Below, piece after piece: positions 18,670-28,320 of a DNA stretch of 34,881 nt. Position 1 is the stretch's first letter. Every line of letters begins with the position of its first letter. This DNA is from Bremia lactucae. Taxonomy: Eukaryota > Oomycota > Peronosporomycetes > Peronosporales > Peronosporaceae. Made by a program: the position numbers and the translations under genes. The stretch is from NCBI RefSeq assembly GCF_004359215.1, contig NC_090622.1, positions 3,203,700-3,238,580 of the forward strand, given 5' to 3'. The notes below the pieces were generated by a model. It saw only the letters and a program-made list of their open reading frames with translations, made no database searches and was not told where the DNA came from.

Positions 18670-18945
18670 TTAATCCGCAGACTCTCTGATATTCCAGATA
18701 TTACGGAGTTTGCGGGCCCGGTGAACCCAGTTCTCAAATGAGACTTCGTTTTCACTCCTTGTTTCGTTTGGAAACAAAACGATCAGAATCTTTCTCATGC
18801 AGGTCACCGAAGCCCCACAAGCTTGATCACGTAAACGCGTCAGATACTGGCTTCGCGTCATTACCTTCGGCGTAAGGTAATGCTCATGAAGAGCGTCGCG
18901 GGCAGCGATCTCCTCCGGCGTCCTCGCCGGGTCACCAGTGATCCA
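18670..18945 (-). pseudogene. Opposite-strand ORF downstream of element E pol, 5' truncated, unknown
   Basis: A minus-strand frame open for about 90 codons from the junction at 18945 to TAA at 18670: ARTPEEIAARDALHEHYL, TRSQYLTRLRDQACGAS, CMRKILIVLFPNE, VSFENWVHRARKLRNIWN. An ATG lies at 18861 but the frame is open above it and is cut off by element B. No family is recognised. It converges with the E pol frame, whose stop is 167 bp away, which is the same position as the antisense ORFs of A, B and F. The sequence itself does not align with those by eye, so it may be a different protein or an unrelated inserted gene. Confidence 0.45.
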
Positions 18946-19598
18946 GGGGAAGGGCTCGCATCTCTATCGAGATGCGCGATGAGATTGACGTTTTGCCATC
19001 GATTTACAGGCGCCAGAGGCGCGTGTTTTCTGATAGACCTTATGATCCATTGGATGGGTCTCGTCATACTGACGGACGAGGCTCTCAACGTCAACAACCA
19101 GCTGGGAACGAGGCTCCCTGCTGTCATGTGAAGGTTGTAAACCGCACCAGCGAACAAGATAACTTGTTCGCTACCCCTTCACATCACGGAGTATACGTTC
19201 CACAAGGAAACGTTGACAGCCTTGGAAATTCACCAATGGTTGTGGCGGAGGAGTGAAAATTAAATCCGACCCATGTGTCGGATCTAGTGTCGATGGTCGA
19301 CAAACTCGATCGCTTCCTCCATGATTTGGAGGAGGGACTTGACCACGAGCGCGGTAAGCGTCGCTCGTTGGAGCAGACGGTGCAGGCTCACCATATCGAG
19401 CGGTTGGAAGACCGTTCGAAGCGTGCGTTCTCCATGTTGGAGTACGAACGGAATTATCACGCTCTTCGTGATGAGCTATCGTCAGTTCATCGCAGTTTCG
19501 AGGATCTTCGGACCCGATATGAGAATCTCCAGATTCAGCATGAAAATCTGGTTCGTGACCACAAGAATCTTTTCGGGATTTCTAAAAAGGGTGGTTAG
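18946..19598 (+). pseudogene. Antisense ORF of element B, C-terminal half with coiled coil
   Basis: Begins at the truncation point with a match to A 2706 onward and reads EMRDEIDVLPSIYRRQRRVFS, HVKVVNRTSEQDN, one TGA at 19254-19256, then an uninterrupted frame to TAG at 19596-19598. The last 100 or so residues (SMVDKLDRFLHDLEEGLDHE, RRSLEQTVQAHHIERLEDR, LEYERNYHALRDELSSVHRS, EDLRTRYENLQIQHENLVRD) carry heptad-spaced Leu/hydrophobic residues typical of a coiled coil. This is the best copy of the C-terminal region in the window. Its end overlaps the end of the pol frame on the other strand by 17 bp (19582-19598). Confidence 0.75.
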
Positions 19599-22220
19599 AT
19601 CCGTCCTCGGACAAAACCGCGTACTGATGGTACAGGCGGAGCCGACCAACGTAAAAGATAGGATGCGTTCGCATCCTACGTGGCAATTCTATTGTGTACG
19701 CATTGCCTCTGCGATGTAGCACACGGGAAGGCCCAATGAACTTGGGTAGAAGTTTTCTGCTACCCACGTTAGTGACTACGCACTTAAGAAAGTTTACCGT
19801 TGAGAGTAGTACTAGATCATTAACTTTAAATGAAAGATCGTTTGCTCTTCCATGTTCGGCTGCGTTTCGTTACTGTCAATCCACTCGTTAGCAGTGTCCT
19901 GTACGAAACGGATTACTGATCTCGAGTCAGCGGAAATTCCTCTGCTGACTCATGTGTGTTGTCTTTTTCAGTGCGCTCTGCGCGCACTGCCATGACAGTT
20001 TTCTCATCTTCGATGTCGATTTCTTCGACATCGACATCATTCGCGTCGTTGTTAACTTGGGCGCGTGATGAGCACGAGCCAGAAATGGTTTTGCTCGTGC
20101 GATCCCCCCACTTAAAACTAAAGGATCCCTCTAATTGGATGGGTATACGTCCATTGAACGCAGAAGCTCCTTATCGTCTGCGTAGGCTTTCTTTATGTCA
20201 TTAAAAAGGTTGATGACGGAACACTTGAAATGAGTGTTGCAACAGTGGGATTATTTCCACTGTTGGAATGCGCAGCCGGATCGAAATCGGGTCGGCGTGA
20301 TAACACATCAGCGACGAGATTAAGTCATCCTGATTACGGCGGAGAAATTATACTCCGCAAAAAAGGATAGCCACCTCGCCATTCTTTGCAGGAGGTGTGG
20401 GCTATTTACGGCCGTGCTCAATGACGCATGGTCCGTGTATACGATGAACGGTCTCTTCCCGAGGAGATAGACCCTAAATTTAGGCGGTGCATAATTCATG
20501 GCAAGGAGTTCCTTGTCATGCACTTAGTAATTGCGTTCAGCTGGTTGCAGCTGACGCGATTGGTAACAGATGACGCACTCCGCGCCATCTGTATCGTATT
20601 GCATTAACGCACAGCCGATTGCGAAATCCCTGGCACTACAGACCACATGGAGCGGTCTGTCTTGATCTGTAATCGCCAAGCTGGGCGATTGCATTAAGCT
20701 TTGCATAATTACTTTAAAGGAACGTTGACAATCAGCGTTCCATAACCATTTCTCCTCTTTTTTCAAAAGACGAGAGAGATGAACTGTCATCCGGGCTTAA
20801 TTGCGTGAATATTTGTGCAAATACGCTGCTAGCCGAAGGAACTTTCTAATTTCCTTGACATCGACCGAAACTGACCAGTCGGTGGTTGCCTGGATTTTTC
20901 GGGATCAGGGCGCACGCCGTGTTTACCGACGATGCACACAAGAAGTGGTAACTCGCTTGCACCGAATATACACTTCTTGAGATTTGCGTACAACTTATGC
21001 TTTCGCATAAGCGTAAGAACCTGACGAACGTGAGTTTTATGAGCTTGTAGTCCGTCTCACCGTCCATGGCCCGGCTATGGACGAATACATCGTCAACATA
21101 ACTCGGTGCGGATTCTCGCACCGGTCTCAACAGATTCGGTACGCATATGTTAAATGTTGCAGGGGCGTTGCATAAGAATTTGATAAAATTCATCCATCAG
21201 ATCCACAGACAAAAAGATGGTACTCTTAGGCATACCATCTATAATTACGTATTTTCTAAGTATCGGCGTTTGAGCCGGTACCGCTGTAGCATTCAGTTTA
21301 TTTATTTTGAATGCGTGCACTATCCGCACTCTCCTGTGGCCTTTCGCACACAGAAGGTCGACGAGCGATGTGGGGAGGTCGACTCCCTTACATGGCCCGC
21401 TTTAACTCGATCGGTACAGAATTCACTGATCGCAAGTACTTGTCCACGAGGCAGTGGCCACTGCTTCATGACACAGTACTTCGAGCCCGGTTTGAGCTAG
21501 ATCTCATGTCGAGTGCCTTTCTCCTTAGGCAACTCGCATAACCTTCTTTTGGGAATACGTCCCTGAATTCTATTGAATTCTCGTATGTAGCGTTTCACTT
21601 GAGTGACTCCCAAGATTAAGTACTGTATCTTTCAATCCGAGTCTTCACATCGAGGACACTTTTGTCCATCGATGAGCTGCTGAGAACCCGTTCGCTCTCT
21701 GCAAAATATACCGCTGACCGAATATCGGTTACGTTATCGTCCTCTGTGACGAGTACGCTGATCTGCTCGATTCTACCGCTATGCAGATCGATGCGCCTGT
21801 CGCTAGACGCACTGTCATCTTCGTTGGAGGGATGTCGCGCTCAACATATTTAAACCTACGACCCTCTAGCGACTGGCGACGAATAAAGTAATTTGACGCT
21901 CCACAGTCCAGTAGGGCTCTAAGTGACAAATCATTTGTCACTTTTAATTTCAAGGTGATGCGGGATGCCTCATCACCAGGTGCAGAGACACATAATGATT
22001 GTGTGTCTGGTGCAACTTTAGTCAAGAGATTTGCAAATTCTCTTGAGGCTCCTGGATCAGTAGGGCGTTGTGCTCCTACTGCCCCGACCGTTTTTAGGCG
22101 GTCCACCTCACTGTTGCGATTTCGCAACAACGTCGTACCCTCGATCGTTGCCCTTTTTGGCATTCGGTCCATAATTACCGTCAGTACCTCTCGGTACTGG
22201 GCGTGGAGCACTACACTCAT
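19582..22220 (-). pseudogene. Defective pol of element B, near-identical to that of A
   Basis: Same domain blocks and same lesions as in A at a constant offset of 16228 bp: protease LLDCGASNYFIRR, RT with YVDD (21100-21089), RNase H (20790-20320), integrase tail (19767-19582). The only protein-level difference seen is Ser to Leu in the protease linker, from the change at 22024. The integrase catalytic core is absent here too. Confidence 0.85.
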
Positions 22221-23173
22221 GAGCGTAGTGTACCAACTCCTGACATTTCTGCAATCGCTTGTTATTCGGAAAGCGAGGTCTCTCGCTTTTGACGTAAGAA
22301 AGGTCCATGGGTTCTGGACCTCCTAACTTGCGTCGTCTTGGAGGACGATATGATGATGAACTAGCTTGAGCCTGTCTCAAGCTAAAGTCCTCCTGTTCCG
22401 CAACGGATATTGCTTCTTCAAGCGTATCCAGTTTCAAGCGGAACAGGTGGGTCTTTACGGGACCATCCAAAAGACCTTGCATGAACACCGTAATCAACGT
22501 GTGTTCATGGACTGGGTTATTTGACATAAGCGTGCACATCACGCTTGCCTTGCTTGAGCTTCAGAAGCTCTGAACGAGCTCTGAACTCAGCCCTTGGTGG
22601 TTCAAGCGTCTGTTTGAGTCGGGTTTTAAAAGCCTCTTGCGACCCAAAGACGTATGGGTCGCGCAACTTGAGGCCCAATGCCCAAGTTTTGGCACGACCT
22701 GTCAGATTCGATTGAGCGAATGCGATTTGCATTTGCTCGTCGATGATGTGACGTGCCCTTATGGCATCGTCCAACTCGACAAACCATCTTAAGAGGGAGT
22801 CTTCTTCGACTCCCCTATACTAAGAGATGTCAATCTTTAGAGTTTCGGGACGACGCGTATGCGTCATCCCAGGTACAGGGGTCTGTACCTGTTGTAATCT
22901 CAACATTTGTGCCTGTTAGTAGCCTTGCTTAAAAAGCAAGCCTACCATCTCCTTCTTGTCAAGTTCACGTGGTATGAATTTGGCGATGACTAAATGGAGG
23001 GCATCTCTGTCCAAACCGGACAGCATGGCCAAGATGGCATCGTAAAGTAAGGTCGAACATATTCGTTCGACCGCACTCCTTTCTCTGTCACTTGGAAAGG
23101 AGTAGCTATCACGCGAAACGTGATGCGTATTGCCATTATCATCTATCATGTCCATGTTAGATGCTGGAATCAT
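22108..23173 (-). pseudogene. gag of element B, start preserved, two lesions
   Basis: ATG at 23173 lies 30 bp past the LTR edge region. The first frame (to 22916) has ERSAVERICSTLLYDAILAMLSGLDRDAL and ends early at a stop; VPGMTHTRRPETLKIDIS and the block 22774-22517 (DDAIRARHIIDEQMQIAFAQ, KTWALGLKLRDPYVFGS, RARSELLKLKQGKRDVHAY) follow; then a frameshift near 22520-22540 leads to 22542-22108 (LLDGPVKTHLFRLKLDTLEEA, degraded zinc knuckle HYAHECSAPR). It shows that gag of this family starts immediately after the PBS. An extra 30 bp or so present in A near 6296-6330 is lost here. Confidence 0.8.
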
Positions 23174-23187
23174 GGTCCTTGGACGGA

Positions 23188-23203
23188 CTACTAAGTGCTA
23201 CCA
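23188..23203 (-). other. Primer binding site of element B
   Basis: Minus-strand TGGTAGCACTTAGTAG, 2 nt inside the LTR edge; same start as in A and E. Confidence 0.7.
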
Positions 23204-23205
23204 GG

Positions 23206-23623
23206 TGTAACGGGGTACTACTGACTTGTACTGCTTCAGTACAAGCCCACATCGCACTGCCTTAGTGCGAGTGGTACCTCACGTCATTTCACGTAGTGCA
23301 GATGAAGACTCTCTTTAAAACACTTGCTTTAAGAGGGTGAATTAAAATGGCTATTTAATATTTATTAAGATCTTCTTGTCTATCTACAATACTAACTTAA
23401 TAATATAAACTAATACATTACATGTAATAAAGTCTTATCTGTCACTCTCTTTGCGCGCGTCCAGCGCTGTCTGGACCGCGGAGAAAGTAGAAATAATGGT
23501 CTTAATCTACCAATGGATAAGCTTTTAGAATATTATATTCTCCAAATATTATCTACCTTTCACGTAAGATATTAATAAACAACCTTTAAGTGTCAAATTC
23601 ATGTAACGAAACACCCCGTTACA
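23206..23623 (-). repeat. 5' LTR of element B, 418 bp
   Basis: Plus-strand bounds TGTAACGGGG (23206) and CCCCGTTACA (23623) form a perfect 10-bp inverted repeat. Hairpins CGCACTGCCTTAGTGCG near 23251-23267 and the GTCCAGCGCTGTCTGGAC motif near 23459-23476 match the other LTRs. Many differences from the A LTRs show that A and B are separate old insertions. The LTR ends 53 bp from the stop codon of the WY-type effector gene. Confidence 0.88.
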
Positions 23624-23675
23624 CGCTAGGCACCGATATCGTTATTCTAAGGGTACCGACACTTCACATAAATTA

Positions 23676-24992
23676 CTAAGCCAATCCTGTTTCCTTAACA
23701 AGCCCTAAAGACACGCCTTCCGCATATTCTTTTGCAAACTCGTCGAAATTTATCTGACCACTTAGACGAAGATTCGTGACGTACTTTTTCCACATATAAC
23801 CGATGGCATCTTGATTCAAATCACCGTATATGTTTTTCAGCTGTTCAAGATAATCGTCGGTGGTGGGATTTTTCGCTGATAATGCCTTGGCATTGAGCAT
23901 TTTTCTCAAGTCGCTTGCAAAGTCTGCCACTCTAATTGACTTTGAAGCCGCTTCAAGCAGTTTAACTCTCTTGTGCACTTCTAAACGTTGAGATAATAGT
24001 GAGACTATCTCGTAGGAAGTGTCGAGTTTTTCAGTCATGATTTTGTCATGCGACCAGACGCGATGGGCGTGGTCTAGCCACTCGACAAGTTGATGGGTAT
24101 TGGAATCATCGTTAAGATTCTGTAACTCACGCAAGAGAGTATTCTTGTCCTTAGGCTTGTCAAATTCTCGGTTGAGCTTCGTAAGTGAAACGAATAAATG
24201 CGAACTTAAATCGGCTTTAGTGGATTTGAGCAAAGCCGTTAGGTCGTCCTCTGTCATGTGAAAATCTTTTCTCGCCACTTGCACAATATCGGACGAAATC
24301 GCCTTTTTGTCCACGTCTTGAAAATAACGGTCAAAGTCGTTCAATTTTCTCGAGTCCCAACGAGCGGATATATACTTGTCGAGGCAGAATTGGTTGAATT
24401 TGAGCATGTCCGATACTTTCGTCTTATCATCAATTCCGAAATTGCTAAGCTTCTTCTGAACCTTAGAGAGGGGCAATTCAGACGCCGCCCAACCAGCTAA
24501 CACCTCCTTTTTCATGGTAGGATTCGAAAACATACGCTTTTCCAGTTGATTTAATTTGTATTTCAAAGCCGGGTCCAAATCAGGCACTTGCAAAAGTGCC
24601 ACAAATTTGCTTATCTTCACATTCTGTTTTTTTAAGCGTCCTATGGCTTGCATGTATGAAGAATCGTCACTAGATTTGATACCACGCAGCAAATTAAAAA
24701 AGTCTTCAGGCTTATCGAAGTTCGACGATGCTCGCTGAAGGGACTTGGCTGATTCGTGGTCCGTAGCCAAAGAAGCCTTTGAGGGATTAGCATGTAGCAG
24801 ATTTGATATAAATCCACTGAACGAAGCAGCGGTCAATCGCCTCCCTCCCGCGGTCGTGCCTTGTGTCAATTCTCCAGCGGACCTTAGTGCAATTTCCGAG
24901 GTAGACGGAAGCGGATCTCCAAGGTTCAAGCGGAGTACAATCCAAGCACAGAGCGCACCACAGAATAGACCGAGAGCAACGCACAAACGCAT
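23676..24992 (-). CDS. Secreted WY-type effector candidate with RRLT motif, 438 aa
   Basis: ATG at 24992 begins a hydrophobic leader (MRLCVALGLFCGALCAWIVL), consistent with secretion. RRLT at residues 51-54 is at the position of RxLR but ends in Thr, and no EER follows. The rest is highly helical and charged. AGWAASELPLSKVQKKL (W168) with DKYISARW (Y207) fits a WY unit, and LVEWLDHAHRVW (302-313) and GYMWKKYVTNL (398-408) suggest further W-type units separated by about 100 residues, in line with the tandem WY/LWY architecture of oomycete effectors. No stops or frameshifts. Neighbours: an LTR 53 bp past the stop, and GluRS divergently oriented 712 bp upstream. Known: WY folds are found in RxLR effectors acting inside plant cells. 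Inferred: effector role. A non-effector secreted helical protein is the alternative. Confidence 0.75.
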   Translation of the reverse strand: MRLCVALGLFCGALCAWIVLRLNLGDPLPSTSEIALRSAGELTQGTTAGGRRLTAASFSGFISNLLHANPSKASLATDHESAKSLQRASSNFDKPEDFFNLLRGIKSSDDSSYMQAIGRLKKQNVKISKFVALLQVPDLDPALKYKLNQLEKRMFSNPTMKKEVLAGWAASELPLSKVQKKLSNFGIDDKTKVSDMLKFNQFCLDKYISARWDSRKLNDFDRYFQDVDKKAISSDIVQVARKDFHMTEDDLTALLKSTKADLSSHLFVSLTKLNREFDKPKDKNTLLRELQNLNDDSNTHQLVEWLDHAHRVWSHDKIMTEKLDTSYEIVSLLSQRLEVHKRVKLLEAASKSIRVADFASDLRKMLNAKALSAKNPTTDDYLEQLKNIYGDLNQDAIGYMWKKYVTNLRLSGQINFDEFAKEYAEGVSLGLVKETGLA

Positions 24993-25029
24993 TTGTGACG
25001 AGTCGTGGGGGCTCTGCTGTATTGTCTAA

Positions 25030-25044
25030 AATAAATTGTGACTG
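25030..25044 (-). promoter_or_regulatory. Inr/FPR-like core promoter of the WY effector
   Basis: Minus-strand CAGTCACAATTTATT joins an initiator-like TCA with CAATTTATT, which fits the flanking promoter region consensus CAWTTTNYY. Initiation near 25039 would leave a 5' UTR of about 46 nt. The match to the initiator half is partial. Confidence 0.4.
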
Positions 25045-25339
25045 CTTGCATCAAATAGCACAGTTATCTGTTTTCTTGAACAATCACGTCAGTGCGACTG
25101 TACTGCTTGTGTCCGTACGTGACAATTGCGGTGATGGTCGAAGTTCATAGACGACTTCCCGTCTTTACATAAGCGTGCAGAAGGGAGAGAAATCTACCAA
25201 GAGAAAATCGGTGATTCCGAGCCACAAACCGGTATCTTCTTTCAGTGACCCAGTTTCCGTCGATATGGCAACACTTTAAGCTTATCAAGGGATAATATGT
25301 CATTTGCTTGCTGTTATCTTTGGTCCAGATAGTGAGGCC

Positions 25340-25490
25340 ATGTGCAGACGTCGCTCTGACAGGATGTAGGTGCACAGTGTACATCGTAAACTTGGTGCTT
25401 TTTGACCGTAGGCAGGCGCACAGTGCACATCTTAAAAGGACATCTCAAACAGTGCATTGTGGGTATACGGTCAAAGCGACGTCTGCACAT
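25340..25490. repeat. Nested inverted and direct repeats between effector and GluRS
   Basis: ATGTGCAGACGTCGCT (25340-25355) and its exact reverse complement (25475-25490) enclose TTGACCGTA (25402-25410) with its reverse complement (25466-25474) and two direct copies of AGG(T/C)GCACAGTG(T/C)ACATC(G/T)TAAA (25368-25390 and 25414-25436, period 46). The whole sits in the intergenic region between divergent genes and could be a small inverted-repeat element or a cluster of binding sites. Confidence 0.7.
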
Positions 25491-25565
25491 ATAATAAACA
25501 AGCAAACAACGCCATGTTTGTGATCGCAAGTGTCACAATTCGGATACTAGGTCATTGTAAAAAAA

Positions 25566-25660
25566 TACCGGTAACATTTTCTAGTCAAACCGGCTCACTC
25601 CAGGTGCTCAGAAGATATCGGTAACGTTTCCTAGTTAAACCGACTCACTCCAGGTGCTCA
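25566..25660 (+). repeat. Tandem 45-bp duplication directly upstream of GluRS
   Basis: Copies 25566-25610 and 25616-25660, period 50, each reading TA(C/T)CGGTAAC(A/G)TTT(T/C)CTAGT(C/T)AAACCG(G/A)CTCACTCCAGGTGCTCA. Each contains CTCACTCC, which fits the short oomycete initiator pattern TCAYTYY, so the core promoter may be duplicated. The second copy ends 44 bp before the ATG. Confidence 0.75.
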
Positions 25661-25704
25661 TTGGGGATCTGTGGTTAAAAAGCCTCCGACCTATACGACC
25701 CCAA

Positions 25705-28320
25705 ATGGCGACGGAAGCTGAACTTACGTCGCAAATCGCCACTACGGGAGAATTGGTGCGCTCTTTAAAAGCAGCAAAGGATGCAAGCAAGGCTGAGGAC
25801 ATTAAGGAGGCTGTAGCGCAATTGCTGACGCTCAAGAAGCAATTTAAGGAAATCACGGGCAAGGACTACGGCCCGCCGCCCAAGTCCAAGAAAGATACGA
25901 AGGTGCTGAAAGAGCAGTTAACGCCGCAGGAGTCCACAACAAAGACGAAGAAGGAGCTTAATAAAGAACGAAAGAAAGCGCAGAAACTCGCGCTAAAATC
26001 CAATGGTCCCGACGAATCCCAAGGCGCTGCTGCTGTAGCTAGTCCTGCATTGGTATCGGGGGGCAAACACTCTTTAAAACCGGCCCATAACGCTGGTATC
26101 AAGCTTCCCACGCCCTCTTCCGAGAACGACGGCGTCATTGTCTTCTCCAGTGCCGGGGAGCTTCCCCGTGCGAGTTACATTGTGGCGCAGCTCGTCCATT
26201 ATTCGCCAGGATTTACCAACTTTGGCCGTGACGCAACAGCTTCCGTTATTGTGCCAACTCTAATGCTCACAAACGGTCGTCAGCTATCGGGTGACGTGGC
26301 CATTGCACGGTATTTGGCACGCTTAAAGCCGGAATTGGGTCTCTACGGCATCGTCTCGACAGACACTTCGATGATCGAGTCTGCCTTTTCGTCTTCAGAG
26401 ATTGATGCGTGGCTTGACTTTGCACTCACGCGCCTCAGTGTCCATGCACGAGACGACAGCGGGTTGCAACTCTTGAATCAAGTGCTACAGACCAAGACGT
26501 TCCTCGTCCAGCACGCGCTGTCATTAGCCGACATTGGTGTGTGGGCCCAGATGACGCTGTTGCAAAAGCAAGTGGACGTGACGCCTTTTACACACGTCAC
26601 GCGGTGGATGGCGCACTTGGGCTCACATCAGACGCTGTTTGCATCGGTAGAGCGCACGCTAACGTCCATAAAGCCGCTTTGCGAGCCTGGAGACGGTCAG
26701 AATCCCGTGCTCAAGAACAAAGAGACGGGTACGTGTCCCCCGTTAAAAGATGCTGTCGATGGCCACGTGGTAACGCGGTTTCCTCCAGAACCGTCGGGGT
26801 TTCTGCACATTGGCCATTTAAAAGCGTGTATGTTGAATAATTACTACGCTCGGCAGTACCATGGGAAGTTAATTCTTCGGTTTGACGATACAAATCCAAG
26901 CAAAGAAAAAAATGAGTACGAGCAGAGCATTGTTGCAGATTTAAAACGAGTCCAGATTGAGCCCGACGTGGTGACGTATACGTCCAATTACTTTGATGCG
27001 ATTGCAGACTTTGCGCGCCAAATGATTACGGAAGGGCACGCGTATATGGACAATACATCGCAAAAGCAGATGCGAGAAGAACGGATGGACGGCATTGAGT
27101 CCACGTGTCGAAACCAGACACCGGCAGCGAACCTCGTGTTGTTTAATCAAATGCTTCAGAATGCTTCGGAAGCCCAAGGGTATTGTCTGCGTGGAAAGAT
27201 TGACATGCAAGCCAAGAACAAGACCATGCGGGATCCCGTATTCTTCCGTCGCAATGCCACGCCGCACCATCGCACGGGGACCAAATACCACGCGTATCCA
27301 ACGTACGACTTGGCGTGTCCAATTGTCGATTCCCTTGAGGGAGTGACCCACGCACTCCGCACAACCGAGTACAACGATCGGGATTTTCAATACCAATGGG
27401 TACTTGACACGCTGCGGTTGCGCAAGGTGATTATCCAGGCGTTTGCTCGCATGAATTTCGTCTACTCGGTGCTATCGAAGCGCAAACTCCAGTGGTTTGT
27501 CGACAATCACCACATTGAAGGGTGGACCGATCCTCGCTTCCCAACGATTCAAGGTGTGCTTCGTCGCGGCGTGCAAGTCGAAGCTTTGCGGGACTTTATC
27601 TTGAGCCAAGGCGCTTCGCGTCGTATCACGGATATGGAATGGGACAAGTTCTGGACGCTGAATAAACGCGTGCTGGACCCGATAGCTCCGCGGTACTTTG
27701 CAATCGCGACGGAAACGTCCGTGCCATTGACGTTGATAAATGTCTCGAGCCACGTTGTGGGGATTCCCGTAGCGCGTCATCCCAAGGATCCGTTTATGGG
27801 CGAGAAGATGGTGCGATTTTGCAACAAGTTGCTGGTGGAGCGTGATGATGTCATGCAATTTGTCGAAGGTGAGGAAGTGACGTTAATGCGTCATGGCAAT
27901 ATGATTGTCAAGAAGGTGCACAAGGCTGTGGACGGCACGATTACGCGTGTCGAAGCGGAGAATTATCCCCAAGGCGATTTTAAAAAGACCAAGCTCAAAA
28001 TCACGTGGCTCTCGGATGTGTCGGATCTTGTTCCGTTAACGTTAGTGGAATTTGATCACTTGCTCAATAAACCCAAATTGGAAGAAGGCGATAATTTTCA
28101 AGACTTTTTGACCGAAACGACCCGAGCGGAAATGCATGCAATGGGAGACCATGAGTTACGCAATGTGAAGCAGGGACAGGTTGTGCAGCTCGAACGTCGG
28201 GGCTACTTTCGCGTGGACGTGCCGTATATTTCGGATGACAAGCCAGTTGTGCTCTTTATGGTACCCGATGGCAAGGTCAAAGCCATGTCCACGCTGTCGA
28301 CCAAGCTTGCTCATAGATAA
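25705..28320 (+). CDS. Glutamyl-tRNA synthetase, cytosolic eukaryotic type
   Basis: 871 aa. The start is the ATG at 25705 (A at -3, G at +4); the frame runs further upstream only without an ATG. Residues about 5-55 form a WHEP domain (ELVRSLKAAKDASKAEDI...LKKQFKEITGKDYG), then a Lys-rich linker, a GST-like region (about 130-330: SYIVAQLVHYSP, GDVAIARYLARLKP, LSLADIGVWAQMTLL), then the class I catalytic core: RFPPEPSG at 358-365, HIGH at 368-371, LILRFDDTNPSKEKNEYEQ, and the KMSKS-type loop LSKRKL at 590-595. The C-terminal anticodon-binding beta-barrels end the protein. Ser in PPEPSG (rather than Asn as in GlnRS) and the overall pattern favour GluRS. It attaches glutamate to tRNA(Glu) using ATP in the cytosol. 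No ProRS fusion. WHEP and GST parts probably mediate tRNA or partner binding. Intronless. Confidence 0.93.
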   Translation: MATEAELTSQIATTGELVRSLKAAKDASKAEDIKEAVAQLLTLKKQFKEITGKDYGPPPKSKKDTKVLKEQLTPQESTTKTKKELNKERKKAQKLALKSNGPDESQGAAAVASPALVSGGKHSLKPAHNAGIKLPTPSSENDGVIVFSSAGELPRASYIVAQLVHYSPGFTNFGRDATASVIVPTLMLTNGRQLSGDVAIARYLARLKPELGLYGIVSTDTSMIESAFSSSEIDAWLDFALTRLSVHARDDSGLQLLNQVLQTKTFLVQHALSLADIGVWAQMTLLQKQVDVTPFTHVTRWMAHLGSHQTLFASVERTLTSIKPLCEPGDGQNPVLKNKETGTCPPLKDAVDGHVVTRFPPEPSGFLHIGHLKACMLNNYYARQYHGKLILRFDDTNPSKEKNEYEQSIVADLKRVQIEPDVVTYTSNYFDAIADFARQMITEGHAYMDNTSQKQMREERMDGIESTCRNQTPAANLVLFNQMLQNASEAQGYCLRGKIDMQAKNKTMRDPVFFRRNATPHHRTGTKYHAYPTYDLACPIVDSLEGVTHALRTTEYNDRDFQYQWVLDTLRLRKVIIQAFARMNFVYSVLSKRKLQWFVDNHHIEGWTDPRFPTIQGVLRRGVQVEALRDFILSQGASRRITDMEWDKFWTLNKRVLDPIAPRYFAIATETSVPLTLINVSSHVVGIPVARHPKDPFMGEKMVRFCNKLLVERDDVMQFVEGEEVTLMRHGNMIVKKVHKAVDGTITRVEAENYPQGDFKKTKLKITWLSDVSDLVPLTLVEFDHLLNKPKLEEGDNFQDFLTETTRAEMHAMGDHELRNVKQGQVVQLERRGYFRVDVPYISDDKPVVLFMVPDGKVKAMSTLSTKLAHR

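Larger units (their letters stand above)
12336..18945 (+). mobile_element. Ty3/gypsy chromodomain-bearing element E, decayed and truncated
   Basis: Plus-strand order: 5' LTR, PBS, gag, protease, RT, RNase H, integrase, chromodomain, then an opposite-strand ORF. It starts inside the pol of element F and is cut at about 18945 by element B, so there is no 3' LTR in the window and no target duplication can be tested. Most domains are recognisable but split by stops and frameshifts. A short stretch of antisense-ORF sequence from the A/C family lies inside its pol (14365-14482). Confidence 0.85.
18946..23623 (-). mobile_element. Ty3/gypsy element B with antisense ORF, left-truncated
   Basis: On the minus strand: 5' LTR (23623-23206), PBS, gag from ATG 23173, protease, RT, RNase H, integrase tail, and the 3' half of the antisense ORF on the plus strand. 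It stops abruptly at about 18946 inside the antisense ORF, so the N-terminal part of that ORF, the PPT and the 3' LTR are missing. Bases 19411-22523 match A 3183-6295 with only four differences seen, including every stop and frameshift, while both flanks are clearly diverged from A. Confidence 0.85.

Noticed and set aside
25654..25704. N-terminal extension of GluRS by 17 residues
   Set aside because: It would need a GTG start; the ATG at 25705 has good context and begins a standard WHEP domain.
25705..28320. Glutaminyl-tRNA synthetase instead of GluRS
   Set aside because: The PPEPSG motif, the WHEP plus GST-like N-terminus and the LSKRKL loop fit eukaryotic GluRS better than GlnRS.
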